NCBI GenBank assembly: GCA_019685655.1
Contig: JABFQP010000006.1
Coordinates: 51,532 to 115,531, forward strand
Reading direction: 5' to 3'
DNA from: Candidatus Bathyarchaeota archaeon A05DMB-5
Lineage (GTDB): Archaea > Thermoproteota > Bathyarchaeia > Bathyarchaeales > Bathycorpusculaceae
Length of the DNA stretch: 64,000 bases
Shown: piece after piece, positions 43,274 through 52,530 of the stretch
Layout: each line of letters opens with the position of its first letter
Numbering within the stretch: position 1 is the stretch's first letter
Position numbers and translations under genes: made by a program
The notes under the pieces: model-generated
Told to the model about the DNA's origin: nothing
Databases searched by the model: none
What the model saw: the letters and a program-made list of their open reading frames with translations, nothing else

Positions 43274-44230
43274 ATGCAAATGCATCCCAACGAAAAAGCA
43301 AAACACATTTCAAAATGCTTAGAGTTAGCTATACTTTTTGAAGTCAGCGCCGACAAGCCTGGCAACGTAAATTTGATTGTTGGTTTTGAAGGAACCCGCC
43401 ACGAGCATTTTCTTGCTTCCGCCGTGGCTGCCGCGCCCTTTTTTGAGGTAGCCGCAGAGCGTGGAATCGCCGTTTCTCAAGGAAGAATGCAGCTTAGCCA
43501 ACTGGGCATAGGAGAAATCATTCGAGACTGCATAGCCAACATTAACGCTTGGCAACGAGGCGGCAACACGCTACTCGGCGCAATAATCCTTTTCACGCCC
43601 ATCGCAGCTGCTGCGGGAATGACTCCCACCGGGCATGGACATGTTTTTGAAATTCAAAGACTGCGCGAGAAATTGAAGCTTGTTGTTGAATCAACCACGC
43701 CGGAAGACGCAGTTAACGTTTATGAAGCCATTAAAATTGCGAATCCAAGCGGTCTTGGCAAGGCTCCCGACCTTGACGTTAACAGTCCAGATTCAGTGGA
43801 CAGAATAATGAAAGAGAATGTTTCACTCTATCAAGTCTTTAAAATAGCCTCAAGCTACGACAATGTTTGCTCCGAATGGGTTAACAATTACCCAACAACT
43901 TTCGACGTTGCTTATCCTTACTTAATGAAACAGATTAACGAAAACAAAGACTTGAACACGGCTATAATTCACACATTTCTAAAGGTTCTGGCTGAACACC
44001 CAGACACTTTCATAGCTAGAAAGGTAGGCCTAGAAAAAGCAAAAGAAGTCTCCAAGATGGCAAGGGAAATCTTAAACCTCGGAGGACTCGCAACCGCAAA
44101 GGGCAAGGAAAGCCTTCGCACGTTTGATTTGAATCTTAGAAGATTCGGTAACCATTTCAATCCTGGAACAACCGCTGACATAATCGCCACTGCGTTAGCG
44201 CTGTGCATTCTTGGCGGATACAAGCCCTAA
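43274..44230 (+). CDS. CitG-like triphosphoribosyl-dephospho-CoA synthase family protein
   Basis: A 318-residue helical protein of the CitG/MdcB family. Typical segments are SADKPGNVNL at the N terminus, RGGNTLLGAIILFTPIAAAAG in the middle and FNPGTTADIIATALAL at the C terminus. In bacteria the family makes the prosthetic-group precursor of citrate or malonate lyases. In archaea without those lyases the role is unknown and may involve another cofactor. ATG 43274 has AAAGGAG 5 nt upstream. It abuts the convergent ABC permease with no gap. Confidence 0.82.
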   Translation: MQMHPNEKAKHISKCLELAILFEVSADKPGNVNLIVGFEGTRHEHFLASAVAAAPFFEVAAERGIAVSQGRMQLSQLGIGEIIRDCIANINAWQRGGNTLLGAIILFTPIAAAAGMTPTGHGHVFEIQRLREKLKLVVESTTPEDAVNVYEAIKIANPSGLGKAPDLDVNSPDSVDRIMKENVSLYQVFKIASSYDNVCSEWVNNYPTTFDVAYPYLMKQINENKDLNTAIIHTFLKVLAEHPDTFIARKVGLEKAKEVSKMAREILNLGGLATAKGKESLRTFDLNLRRFGNHFNPGTTADIIATALALCILGGYKP

Positions 44231-45340
44231 CTATTCTTTTTCAACCCATCTTTTGTAGAGAAGAATTCCAACAACATATAACGCGATTGCTGAAAGGCTG
44301 AGCATCGCTATTGTGAAAGTTAAATCAGCTAAAACAGCATTTCTTATCATTATGTTTCTTAACGCTTGAGCCGCATATGTCATCGGAATGAACTGACCAA
44401 TCTGTTGAAGGTATGTCGGAAGATACTCCAGTGGGAAATACATTCCCACAAAGAATTGAAGCACTATGGCGATTGTTGTGGCTGCGTTTGACGCTTCTTG
44501 GGGAGACCTACCAATGCAAGATATGATTAAGCCCAAGGCTATACCGTTCATTGAGCCCAAAAAGAATATTGGAAGAAGCAATGGGATGTTCCAATTGAGT
44601 TTTGGGCCAAGCAGAAACGCAGCGAGGATTGCCATGACGAGGATTGATATTGTTGTTTGAAAGAGTGCAGCCAAAGTTTTGCCGAAAAGCATGTTTATGG
44701 GGCGAATCGGCGAGGCTCTAATCTTTTTAAGCGTTCCCCTTTCGCGTTCATAGACTATAGCGCCTGTGGAAACCACCATGCTCGAGAACAAAAGCGGATA
44801 GGTGAGCATTCCTGGAACAATGTTTTCTTTATAGCCTATCTCTTTTCCGAAAATTGCTTCTTCCTCTACCCCTATGGGTTCCGTGTAGGTTCGATTAATG
44901 TACTTCTTATAATATTCTTTAAGAAAGGTTGCAACTCCGTCGCTGATGAGTCGAGCCACGTCAAGATTAGTTTTATCCAGTATCAGCGTGATGTTTGCGT
45001 GGCCACTCAACGTAAGGTTTTGCGTGAAGTTTTGTGGAATAATGAGCACAGCACGTATGTTAGTTGCATTCAACTCCTTTTCTGCTTCTGCTCTATCTGT
45101 GAAGTTTCTTACATTCAAGAATCCCGTGTTGTTGAGTCCTGAAATTATGCCTTCTGTTATTGGCGTTTGGAAATCTTCATTTACTATTCCAATGTTAGCG
45201 TTGAACGGTATTTCTCTCCCAAAAATTGCGGTGAAAAGCAAGAGTATCATCACTGGGAAGGCTATAGTCCAGAAAATCGTGCCTTTTTCTCTGAAAAATT
45301 GCTTAATGTCTTTAACAGCTATCCCTATCACTGAATTCAT
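44231..45340 (-). CDS. ABC-2 type exporter permease
   Basis: A 369-residue membrane protein: one N-terminal helix (residues 20-40), a large extracellular domain of about 140 residues with several N-x-T/S sequons, then five helices. The loop GTLKKIRASPIRP and the segment MTYAAQALRNIMI are typical of ABC-2 exporters with a DrrB/NodJ-like fold. The start overlaps the end of the ATPase gene by 4 bases. The transported substrate (drug, lipid or surface polymer) cannot be told. Confidence 0.9.
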   Translation of the reverse strand: MNSVIGIAVKDIKQFFREKGTIFWTIAFPVMILLLFTAIFGREIPFNANIGIVNEDFQTPITEGIISGLNNTGFLNVRNFTDRAEAEKELNATNIRAVLIIPQNFTQNLTLSGHANITLILDKTNLDVARLISDGVATFLKEYYKKYINRTYTEPIGVEEEAIFGKEIGYKENIVPGMLTYPLLFSSMVVSTGAIVYERERGTLKKIRASPIRPINMLFGKTLAALFQTTISILVMAILAAFLLGPKLNWNIPLLLPIFFLGSMNGIALGLIISCIGRSPQEASNAATTIAIVLQFFVGMYFPLEYLPTYLQQIGQFIPMTYAAQALRNIMIRNAVLADLTFTIAMLSLSAIALYVVGILLYKRWVEKE

Positions 45341-46281
45341 TGCGACTCCTCCATTAACTTGCGCCCAGTCAACTTTACAAACACATCTTCCAATGTGGGC
45401 TCCACAACCTCAATTTTTTCCGTCAAAATCTTCTGCGAGATTAACTTCTTTGACACTTCCGGCATGATTTCCCAAGGGTCTTTAGAAAAAATCTGAATTT
45501 CGTTTTCTTTTGTAACACAATGGTAACTTTCAAGGATTTTTAATGCCTTTGTTGTTGAAGCATCCTTAACTCTAATGTGGATTGACGCTTCTCCGCCTAT
45601 GATTTCTTTTAAAACGTGAGGTCTATCAAGCGCAACAATTTTTCCCTTATCCATGATAGCGACTCTATCGCAAAGCTCGTCAGCCTCATACATGTCATGT
45701 GTGGAAATGAGCATGGTTTTTCCGTAGTCTTTCAAATCTCTGATGAGCTCCCAAAACTCTCTTTTGACGTTCGGGTCAAAACCCACAGTGGGCTCGTCTA
45801 AAATTACAATTGGGGGGTCGTGAATGATTGATGCAGCAAGATTTGCGCGTCTCTTCATTCCTCCAGAAAGCTCCTTAACTTTTCGCCGCATAAATTCCCC
45901 AATTCCCAAAAATTTGGAAAAAAACTCAACTCTTTCTTTAAACTTCTTTGAGCTTAACGAGTAAAGTGAAGCGGAAAAGGCAAAATTTTCGTAAACGCTC
46001 AACAAATCATAAAGTAAAGTTTCTTGGGGACAAAATCCTATGAAACTGCGAACCTTATAGGGTTCTTTGATAAGGTCAAAACCGAGAATGGCAACTTTGC
46101 CCTTGTCAAATCTTCTCAAACCACACAGTATTTCCATTAACGTGGTTTTTCCAGCGCCGTTCGGACCTAGCAATCCAAAGATTTCTCCTTCAAGAACATT
46201 GAAGGATACGCTGTCTAAGGCTGTGATTTCGCCGTAATGTTTCGTTAAACCTTCAACTTCTACAACCGTTTTTTCACCCAT
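45337..46281 (-). CDS. ABC-2 type exporter ATPase
   Basis: A roughly 314-residue nucleotide-binding subunit with Walker A GPNGAGKTT, signature LSGGMKRR, Walker B IVILDEPTVGFDP and switch histidine in ISTHDMYEADELCD. The C-terminal extension ends VVEPTLEDVFVKLTGRKL, standard for DrrA-type exporters. ATG 46281 is used; a TTG one codon earlier also follows an AAGGT element at usable distance. It is co-transcribed with the permease gene. Confidence 0.92.
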   Translation of the reverse strand: MGEKTVVEVEGLTKHYGEITALDSVSFNVLEGEIFGLLGPNGAGKTTLMEILCGLRRFDKGKVAILGFDLIKEPYKVRSFIGFCPQETLLYDLLSVYENFAFSASLYSLSSKKFKERVEFFSKFLGIGEFMRRKVKELSGGMKRRANLAASIIHDPPIVILDEPTVGFDPNVKREFWELIRDLKDYGKTMLISTHDMYEADELCDRVAIMDKGKIVALDRPHVLKEIIGGEASIHIRVKDASTTKALKILESYHCVTKENEIQIFSKDPWEIMPEVSKKLISQKILTEKIEVVEPTLEDVFVKLTGRKLMEESQ

Positions 46282-46451
46282 CAATTATCAACCTTAATCT
46301 GCCTAAAACGTTCCAGCAATCGCGTCTCTTGTTTAAAAGTGTTTCCTTCCGCAGAACTTAAGATAAAAGTTAATTAGGTTAAAATTAATGTATTTTCTTT
46401 TCAACACACATCGAACTTCATTGAGAAAAACGTAAAAGTTGTGGTTGCCTA

Positions 46452-46859
46452 ATGGAACAAAAGTCCAAACTATATGTGACGCTGCTTACTGGACGAACAA
46501 TAGAGCAGGGAGTGGCAAAAGAACGCGGAAAAGCCTCAAGCGAATATGCAGAAAGCGTTTCTGTTTGTTACATGGACCCGGAAGATATGAAACAGCTTGG
46601 AATTAAAGAAAAAACTAATGTTCAAGTTTCAACAGAATACGGTTCTGTCGTGGTTAAAGCCTTAAAATCGCTTAGGGCTCCGCATCCGGGAATTATTTAT
46701 ATTCCTTATGGTCCATGGGCGAACGTTGTGGTCAACCCTGAAACGCATGGTATTGGTATGCCATCATTTAAGGGAATTCCAGCAGAAATCGAGCCAACGC
46801 CAAACGTGCCCGTGCTAAATTTGGAGGGGCTCTTAAAGAAACAGTTTAGGAAGGGTTAA
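46452..46859 (+). CDS. fwdD: Formylmethanofuran dehydrogenase subunit D
   Basis: A 135-residue molybdopterin-dinucleotide-binding beta-barrel subunit of Fwd/Fmd, which reduces CO2 onto methanofuran as formyl-methanofuran. Features include LLTGRTIEQGVAKE, the conserved Y-M-D-P-E-D segment and GIGMPSFKGIPAEIEPT near the end. It is first in fwdDBAC-mch, one base before fwdB. The SD is weak. The whole operon is oriented from a 170-base AT-rich upstream gap that likely holds its promoter, although I cannot place a confident TATA box. Confidence 0.93.
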   Translation: MEQKSKLYVTLLTGRTIEQGVAKERGKASSEYAESVSVCYMDPEDMKQLGIKEKTNVQVSTEYGSVVVKALKSLRAPHPGIIYIPYGPWANVVVNPETHGIGMPSFKGIPAEIEPTPNVPVLNLEGLLKKQFRKG

Positions 46860-46860
46860 A

Positions 46861-48318
46861 ATGCAAGTAGTTAAGGCTGTAACTTGTCCGGTTTGCGGCA
46901 GCTTATGCGACGACATCGAATTAACAATAGACAGCGGGAAGATTGTTAAGGTCAAAAATGGCTGCGCCATGTGCGAATCAAAATTTCTGGGATACTGCGG
47001 CGAACACAGAATTTTGAAGCCGCTTATTAGAAGAAATGGCGAACTCGTTAAGGCTTCTATGAAAGAGGCTATTGGAAAGGCTGCTGAAATCCTAGCGGAA
47101 GCCAACTATCCAATACTGTACGGGTGGAGCTCAACAAGCTGCGAAGCAACACGAGTCGGGCTTGAATTAGCAGAAGAAATCGGCGGAGTAATCGACAACA
47201 CAGCAGTAGTATGTCATGGGCCATCCCTTTTAAGCGTTCAAGAAGTAGGAATTCCATCCTGCACTTTGGGACAGATTAGGCACAGAGCAGACCTTGTTAT
47301 CTACTGGGGAAGTGACCCTTGGAGTGCTCATCCACGGCACATAGAAAGATACACAGCCTTTTCTGAGGGCAGATTTGAAAAAAGCGAGTGGAGAGGATAC
47401 TTAACAAAACTAAAAGCTCTAATAGGTAGGAAGAAAATTGAAAGCACCTTGAGAAGGCTTTTCCTCAAGAAAAGGCCTTCGGTTTCTGCGGCTCCAGAAG
47501 GCAAGGTTTGCCCGACAATTTCTAGAGCTGGGAGAAAATTAATAGTTATTGATGTTAGAAGGACTAAATCTGCTGAAATGGCTGACTATTTCATTCAAGT
47601 TGAGCCAAACAAGGATTATGAGCTTCTCCAAGCCTTTAGAAGCCTCATTCGCGACCAAGAACTCGATGTTGACAAAGTTGCCGGCGTTCCAGTGGAACAT
47701 CTTGAAGAAGTTGCCGATGCAATGGTCGGGTGCAGTTTTGGAGCGCTCTTTTTTGGTGTCGGTTTGACGATGAGTAGGGGTAAGCTGAAGAACATAGACG
47801 CTGCGCTTTCTTTGGTTCGCGACTTGAACATGCGCACTAAGTTCATAATAATGCCGATGAGAGGACACTTCAACGTCACTGGCGCAAACACTGTTTCCAC
47901 ATGGCAGAGCGGTTATCCTTACGCAGTGGATTTTTCTCTTGGCTATCCACGTTATAATCCAGGCGAAACATCAGTTATGGACGTTCTTTTGCGCAGAGAG
48001 TCAGATGCGGCTTTGGTTGTGGCTTCTGACCCCGTGGCGAATTTTCCAAGAAAAGCGGTTGAACACTTAGTTGAGAATCCGCTTATTGTGATTGACCCTC
48101 ACATGAACGCTACGGCTCAGATGGCTGACGTTGTTTTTCCATCAGCATTTGTCGGAATAGAAGCAGAGGGAACAGCCTATCGCATGGACCATGTGCCGCT
48201 TCCGCTCAAAAAGGTTGTCGAACCACCGCGTGGAGTGTTTTCAGACGAGGAAATTTTGCGGAGGATTCTCTCCGAGGTCAGAAAAATAAAGAAAGCCAAA
48301 ACCACGGAGGAAGCGTAA
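46861..48318 (+). CDS. fwdB: Formylmethanofuran dehydrogenase catalytic subunit B with an insertion
   Basis: A 485-residue Mo/W-bis-pterin subunit. The N-terminal [4Fe-4S] site shows CPVCGSLCDDIEL and GCAMCESKF. The metal-ligand region is VVCHGPS, so Cys rather than selenocysteine is used. The bis-MGD-binding motif GSDPWSAHPRHIERYT follows. Compared with the usual length of about 430, there is an extra basic stretch of roughly 45 residues between FSEGRF and GRKLIVIDVR. The remaining motifs (NVTGANTVSTWQSGYP, FPSAFVGIEAEGTAYRMD) are standard. It abuts fwdA. Confidence 0.93.
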   Translation: MQVVKAVTCPVCGSLCDDIELTIDSGKIVKVKNGCAMCESKFLGYCGEHRILKPLIRRNGELVKASMKEAIGKAAEILAEANYPILYGWSSTSCEATRVGLELAEEIGGVIDNTAVVCHGPSLLSVQEVGIPSCTLGQIRHRADLVIYWGSDPWSAHPRHIERYTAFSEGRFEKSEWRGYLTKLKALIGRKKIESTLRRLFLKKRPSVSAAPEGKVCPTISRAGRKLIVIDVRRTKSAEMADYFIQVEPNKDYELLQAFRSLIRDQELDVDKVAGVPVEHLEEVADAMVGCSFGALFFGVGLTMSRGKLKNIDAALSLVRDLNMRTKFIIMPMRGHFNVTGANTVSTWQSGYPYAVDFSLGYPRYNPGETSVMDVLLRRESDAALVVASDPVANFPRKAVEHLVENPLIVIDPHMNATAQMADVVFPSAFVGIEAEGTAYRMDHVPLPLKKVVEPPRGVFSDEEILRRILSEVRKIKKAKTTEEA

Positions 48319-50010
48319 ATGGAACTTCTGATAAAGAACGGTTTTGTCTACGACCCTCTCAACGGCGTTAACGGCGAAAAAATGGACATCGCCATTAAAG
48401 ACGGCAAAATAGTTGACAAAGTCAACGAGCGTAAAGCACGGAAGATTGATGCTTCCGGAATGATTGTTATGCCAGGCGGAGTGGACATTCACTCGCACAT
48501 TGCTGGTTCAAAGGTTAACGCTGGAAGACTTTTGAGACCTGAAGACCACTTTAAGGATTTTGAACCCAAAACGCTTGTGACAAGGTCTGGTGTGGGCTAT
48601 TCGATTCCCTCCACTTTTACAACTGGTTACCGCTATGCTCGGATGGGCTACACAACAGTGATGGACCCGGCGATGCCTCCTTTAGAAGCCAAACATACGC
48701 ATGAAGAGTTTAACGACACGCCAATAATTGATAAGGCTAGTTATCCGCTCCTCGGCGACTGGTGGTTTGTGCTTGAATATTTACGCGAAGGAAAAATTGA
48801 GGAATGCGCAAGGCACGTGGCTTGGATGCTAAACGCAACGAAAGGCTACGCGATAAAACTTGTCAACCCCGGCGGTTTGGAAGCTTGGGGTTTTGGTCAC
48901 AACGTTAAGGGTTTAGATGATCAAGTTCCATATTTCTGTATCACACCCCGTGAGATTATACATGGGTTATCAAAAGTGAATAAACTGCTTAACTTACCAC
49001 ACACAATTCACGTTCATACTAACAATCTTGGAAAACCTGGAAACTACGTTACGGCTCTTGAAACAATGAAATGCGTTGAAGACTTAGCCCTTGAGAATAA
49101 GCCCGTGATTCACATTACACATTGCCAGTTCTCTGCCTTTAAGGGTGATGACTGGCGAACGTTTGAGTCTGGAGCTGAAGAAATCGCAAATTATGTTAAT
49201 GCGCATTCTCATGTGACCATGGACATGGGTCAAGTAATATTCACAGACACGACGACAATGACAGCGGACGGCCCCTTCCAATACAATCTTTATGAACTTA
49301 GCGGAAACAAATGGGTCAACCATGACGTGGAAACCGAAACCAGCAGCGGAATAGTCCCCTTCCATTACAAGCGCAAAAGCTACGTCCACGCAGTCCAATG
49401 GTCAATTGCCTTGGAACTAGCCTTGCTAATCAAAGACCCATGGAAAATTTTCATGACAACAGACCACCCAAACGGCGGACCATTCATCGCATATCCAAAA
49501 ATAATCGCGTGGCTCATGAGCAAAAAAGCCAGAGAAAATACTCTAAAGAAGATTAATCCAAAGGCAAGAGCCAGAAGCCTTCTACCATCAATTGACCGCG
49601 AACTAGGCTTTTATGACATGGCAATTATGACGAGAGCCGGACAAGCCAAAGCTCTGGGGCTCAAGAACAAGGGTCATTTGGGCGTCGGCGCAGACGCGGA
49701 CATAGCCATATACAATTTTAATCCAGAAACAACAGACTCTTCTAAAAAGTATAAGAGTTTGAGAAAAGCGTTCAAAAGAGCCGCTTACACGATTAAGGAT
49801 GGAAAGATAGCGGTTAAAGATGGCGAAGTTGTGAAGCATGTTGAAGGCTCCACAATGTGGCTTGATGTGCAAACCTCCGAGCCTGTTGAGATAACAGAGA
49901 AAATGAAGCGAAGATTCAAGGAATACTGGACGGTTGAATATGAAAATTATCCAGTAACAGAGCATTATCTTGAGGTTTCTCGCCAAATAATTGTGAAGGC
50001 TGATGTTTAA
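48319..50010 (+). CDS. fwdA: Formylmethanofuran dehydrogenase subunit A (amidohydrolase)
   Basis: A 563-residue amidohydrolase-superfamily subunit, which transfers formate onto the methanofuran amine through a binuclear metal site. It shows GGVDIHSHIAG (first metal histidines), THIHVHTNNLGKPGN-type histidines in the middle (HTIHVHTNN, HITHCQFSAF), and the catalytic aspartate in MTTDHPNGGPF. The length matches methanogen FwdA. It starts right after the fwdB stop, and its last base overlaps the first base of fwdC. Confidence 0.95.
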   Translation: MELLIKNGFVYDPLNGVNGEKMDIAIKDGKIVDKVNERKARKIDASGMIVMPGGVDIHSHIAGSKVNAGRLLRPEDHFKDFEPKTLVTRSGVGYSIPSTFTTGYRYARMGYTTVMDPAMPPLEAKHTHEEFNDTPIIDKASYPLLGDWWFVLEYLREGKIEECARHVAWMLNATKGYAIKLVNPGGLEAWGFGHNVKGLDDQVPYFCITPREIIHGLSKVNKLLNLPHTIHVHTNNLGKPGNYVTALETMKCVEDLALENKPVIHITHCQFSAFKGDDWRTFESGAEEIANYVNAHSHVTMDMGQVIFTDTTTMTADGPFQYNLYELSGNKWVNHDVETETSSGIVPFHYKRKSYVHAVQWSIALELALLIKDPWKIFMTTDHPNGGPFIAYPKIIAWLMSKKARENTLKKINPKARARSLLPSIDRELGFYDMAIMTRAGQAKALGLKNKGHLGVGADADIAIYNFNPETTDSSKKYKSLRKAFKRAAYTIKDGKIAVKDGEVVKHVEGSTMWLDVQTSEPVEITEKMKRRFKEYWTVEYENYPVTEHYLEVSRQIIVKADV

Positions 50011-50834
50011 TGATAACGCTGTATCCAAAAAAAGAGTTTAAATTTCCAACAATCGCCGACTGCATAAACCCAGAAGTTTTCCAAAACAAAAAACTCGAAG
50101 AAATAGCACGATTGAGCATCTGGGAAGGAAACAGACAGAAAAAACTTGCAGACCTCTTCAACATTGAAGAAACCCGAACAGAAAACCCCTCTGGAAAAGA
50201 AGTCATAACTATAAAGGGTGACGTAGGCAAAGTCCGCCGAATAGGCGCAAACATGAAAGATGGAGAAATAGTCATTCACGGAAATGTAGGAATGCATATT
50301 GGCGAAGAAATGAAAGGAGGCAAAATAACTGTGTACGGCAACGCTGGCGGATGGGCAGGGTCAATGATGAAAGGAGGAACCATAGAAATTCACGGGAATA
50401 CTGACGACTATTTAGGAGCTCCCTACCGCGGATGCAGCGAAGGCATGCATGGCGGAAAAATAGTTGTCTACGGCAACGTTGGAAACGAAGCTGGTGCTCA
50501 CATGAGGAAGGGCATAATCAAAATTTACGGAAACGCTGGACAGTTTGCGGGCTTCCGAATGCGTGACGGAACCATATACGTCGAAAAAGATTCTGAAGGC
50601 AGAGCGGGCGCTTGCATGACAAACGGGAAAATAATTGTCGGCGGGTTTTTAGAGTCTCTTTTGCCAACTTTCACAATCGACAGCGTCAAGGACAAGGTTA
50701 AAGTTGAAGAAGGCGAAACAGCCCAGGGACCCTTTTATCTCTTCTTGGGAGACTTAACGGAAAACGGAAACGGCAAACTTTATGTCTCCAAAACCAAAAA
50801 TCCACATTTAAGCCACTACGAAAGGTTTCTCTAA
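50010..50834 (+). CDS. fwdC: Formylmethanofuran dehydrogenase subunit C
   Basis: A 274-residue beta-helix subunit made of repeated G-x-x-G-x-x-x-G-x-x-M-x-x-G-x-I turns, e.g. GNAGGWAGSMMKGGTIEIHG and GNVGNEAGAHMRKGIIKIYG. This is the GXGXG (glutamate-synthase alpha-type) fold that bridges FwdA and FwdB in the complex. Length and repeat number are normal. It overlaps fwdA by one base and precedes mch by 28 bases. Confidence 0.95.
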   Translation: MITLYPKKEFKFPTIADCINPEVFQNKKLEEIARLSIWEGNRQKKLADLFNIEETRTENPSGKEVITIKGDVGKVRRIGANMKDGEIVIHGNVGMHIGEEMKGGKITVYGNAGGWAGSMMKGGTIEIHGNTDDYLGAPYRGCSEGMHGGKIVVYGNVGNEAGAHMRKGIIKIYGNAGQFAGFRMRDGTIYVEKDSEGRAGACMTNGKIIVGGFLESLLPTFTIDSVKDKVKVEEGETAQGPFYLFLGDLTENGNGKLYVSKTKNPHLSHYERFL

Positions 50835-50862
50835 ACTGCTAAAAGTTAAGGAGAAAAGTTTC

Positions 50863-51825
50863 ATGAAAGAAAAGTTAAGCGTTAACCGTTTGGCATGGAA
50901 ACTTCTCGAGAAACTGTGTGCAGACCCTAATCTTTATGGAGTAAAAGTTGAGGAGACAGATTCTGGAACAGTCATTGTGGACGCTGGAATAGACGCTAAA
51001 GGCGGCTTTCAAGCGGGAAAAATCGTTACTGAAATATGTATGGGCGGATGTGGAAAAGCCAAAATAACCCACATGCAATATGGCGAATTGTGGCTTCCTT
51101 CAATATTCGTTTGCACAGACCATCCAGTCATCGCCACTTTGGGTTCACAGTTTGCCGGTTGGCAGATAAAAGAAGGCGACTATTTCGCGATTGGTTCTGG
51201 ACCTGGAAGAGCTTTAGCGTTAAAGCCTAAGGAAATTTATGAAAAAATAGGTTATAGGGATGATTTTGATAAGGCGATTGTGGTTTTGGAAACTGAGAAA
51301 CCTCCGCCAGAATCCTTGATAAACAGGCTTGCGAAAGATTGTAAGGTTTCATCGGGAAATTTGGCAATAATTCTAACGCCAACAACGAGTATAAGTGGGT
51401 CAACGCAAGTTTCTGGGCGAATTGTTGAAACTGGAATTCACAAGCTTAGCCGAGTTGGCTTGAACCCAAACGTGATTCGTTATGCTTGGGGTTGCGCTCC
51501 CATTTCGCCTGTCCATCCAAAATTTGCTAATGCGATGGCGAGGACGAATGATGCAATTCTTTATGGTGGAATAACCTATTACGTGGTTGAGTATGAAAAT
51601 GAAGAAGAATTGAAGCGAATCGTGGAAAGCGCTCCTTCCAAAGCGTCTAAAGATTATGGGAAACCTTTCATGGAAATCCTCAAAGAAGCAAACTACGACT
51701 TCTACAAAATCGACCCAAACCTCTTCGCGCCAGCAATCGTTATCGTTAACAACGTAAAAACTGGCAAGCTGTTCAAAACAGGAGAAATTAATGTAGAAAT
51801 ACTGACAAAATCTTTGATTAGCTAA
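50863..51825 (+). CDS. mch: Methenyltetrahydromethanopterin cyclohydrolase
   Basis: A 320-residue enzyme of the archaeal C1 pathway that converts formyl-tetrahydromethanopterin to the methenyl form and back. Recognisable features are GGFQAGKIVTEICMGGCGKA, the segment IGSGPGRAL and YAWGCAPISPVHPKFANAMARTND. The start ATG 50863 has GGAGAA about 8 nt upstream. Grouping directly behind fwdDBAC makes a compact C1-branch operon. The formyltransferase, Mtd and Mer genes are not in the window. Its end overlaps the convergent ECF-type gene by 8 bases. Confidence 0.95.
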   Translation: MKEKLSVNRLAWKLLEKLCADPNLYGVKVEETDSGTVIVDAGIDAKGGFQAGKIVTEICMGGCGKAKITHMQYGELWLPSIFVCTDHPVIATLGSQFAGWQIKEGDYFAIGSGPGRALALKPKEIYEKIGYRDDFDKAIVVLETEKPPPESLINRLAKDCKVSSGNLAIILTPTTSISGSTQVSGRIVETGIHKLSRVGLNPNVIRYAWGCAPISPVHPKFANAMARTNDAILYGGITYYVVEYENEEELKRIVESAPSKASKDYGKPFMEILKEANYDFYKIDPNLFAPAIVIVNNVKTGKLFKTGEINVEILTKSLIS

Positions 51826-52393
51826 TTGCTACTTTTTTGCCAAAAAACCTGCCTATGAACTCGTTAAAGCCGCGGTTGCCTATTAACGCTCCCATTAAAA
51901 AGCTCATTATGACTATTTCTAGCACGGCTTTGGGCAATATGTAGTAGATGAATATGAACGCTCCTCCACTTCCTAAGAAGAAGGGCATTAAATAAGCAAA
52001 GTATGCATAAGTGTAGAGGCATTCTGGGATATAAGAAATGAAAGTTGCTGGAATAGCAACAATCGATGAATACTGTCTTTCGCGTAAACGCAAACTTTTA
52101 GAGAAGATTCCTGCAGCCAAACCAGTCAAAGCCTTTCCAAGCGGCAAACCAACAAGTCCTAACCATGAACCCATACCTAACGGTCCAAACATTATTCCTG
52201 GAAATATGCCTACGAAAAGTCCAGAGACAAAACCTATTATGGGACCGCCATAGAATCCGGCGATATATGCTGCTACGAGAGAGAAGTCAAGAGCTACTCC
52301 TGGGGCAAGTTGTCCTGTGTAGTAGGATATTGCAAATAGAACGTTTCCAAGCACTCCCATCATTAGTATGAATGAAACTATTTTCGCGTTCAT
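51818..52393 (-). CDS. Membrane protein, ECF-type S component candidate
   Basis: A 191-residue protein with about six hydrophobic helices, rich in glycine. Segments such as LVAAYIAGFYGGPIIGFVSGLFVG and KALTGLAAGIF resemble S components of vitamin transporters (for example BioY/ThiT-like folds), but no specific vitamin motif is seen. No A or T component is near. ATG 52393 has AAAGAGGAAGAAG upstream. It overlaps the mch end by 8 bases. Confidence 0.6.
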   Translation of the reverse strand: MNAKIVSFILMMGVLGNVLFAISYYTGQLAPGVALDFSLVAAYIAGFYGGPIIGFVSGLFVGIFPGIMFGPLGMGSWLGLVGLPLGKALTGLAAGIFSKSLRLRERQYSSIVAIPATFISYIPECLYTYAYFAYLMPFFLGSGGAFIFIYYILPKAVLEIVIMSFLMGALIGNRGFNEFIGRFFGKKVAIS

Positions 52394-52530
52394 TCTTCTT
52401 CCTCTTTAAAGTGTTTGTAAGTTTTGGCATTAATTATTTAAGAGTAGCTACTCAAAAAAGAGTATTGCGGAATACGCGAAAACTTGAAAAATAAATATTG
52501 CTTATGCATATCCTCTAGTGGGAAACATCT

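Noticed and set aside
44231..46281. ABC-2 exporter as part of a surface-polysaccharide cluster
   Set aside because: No glycosyltransferase or polymer-modification genes are nearby.
46861..48318. Possible selenocysteine in FwdB
   Set aside because: The ligand position is a normal Cys codon (VCHGPS) and no in-frame TGA occurs.
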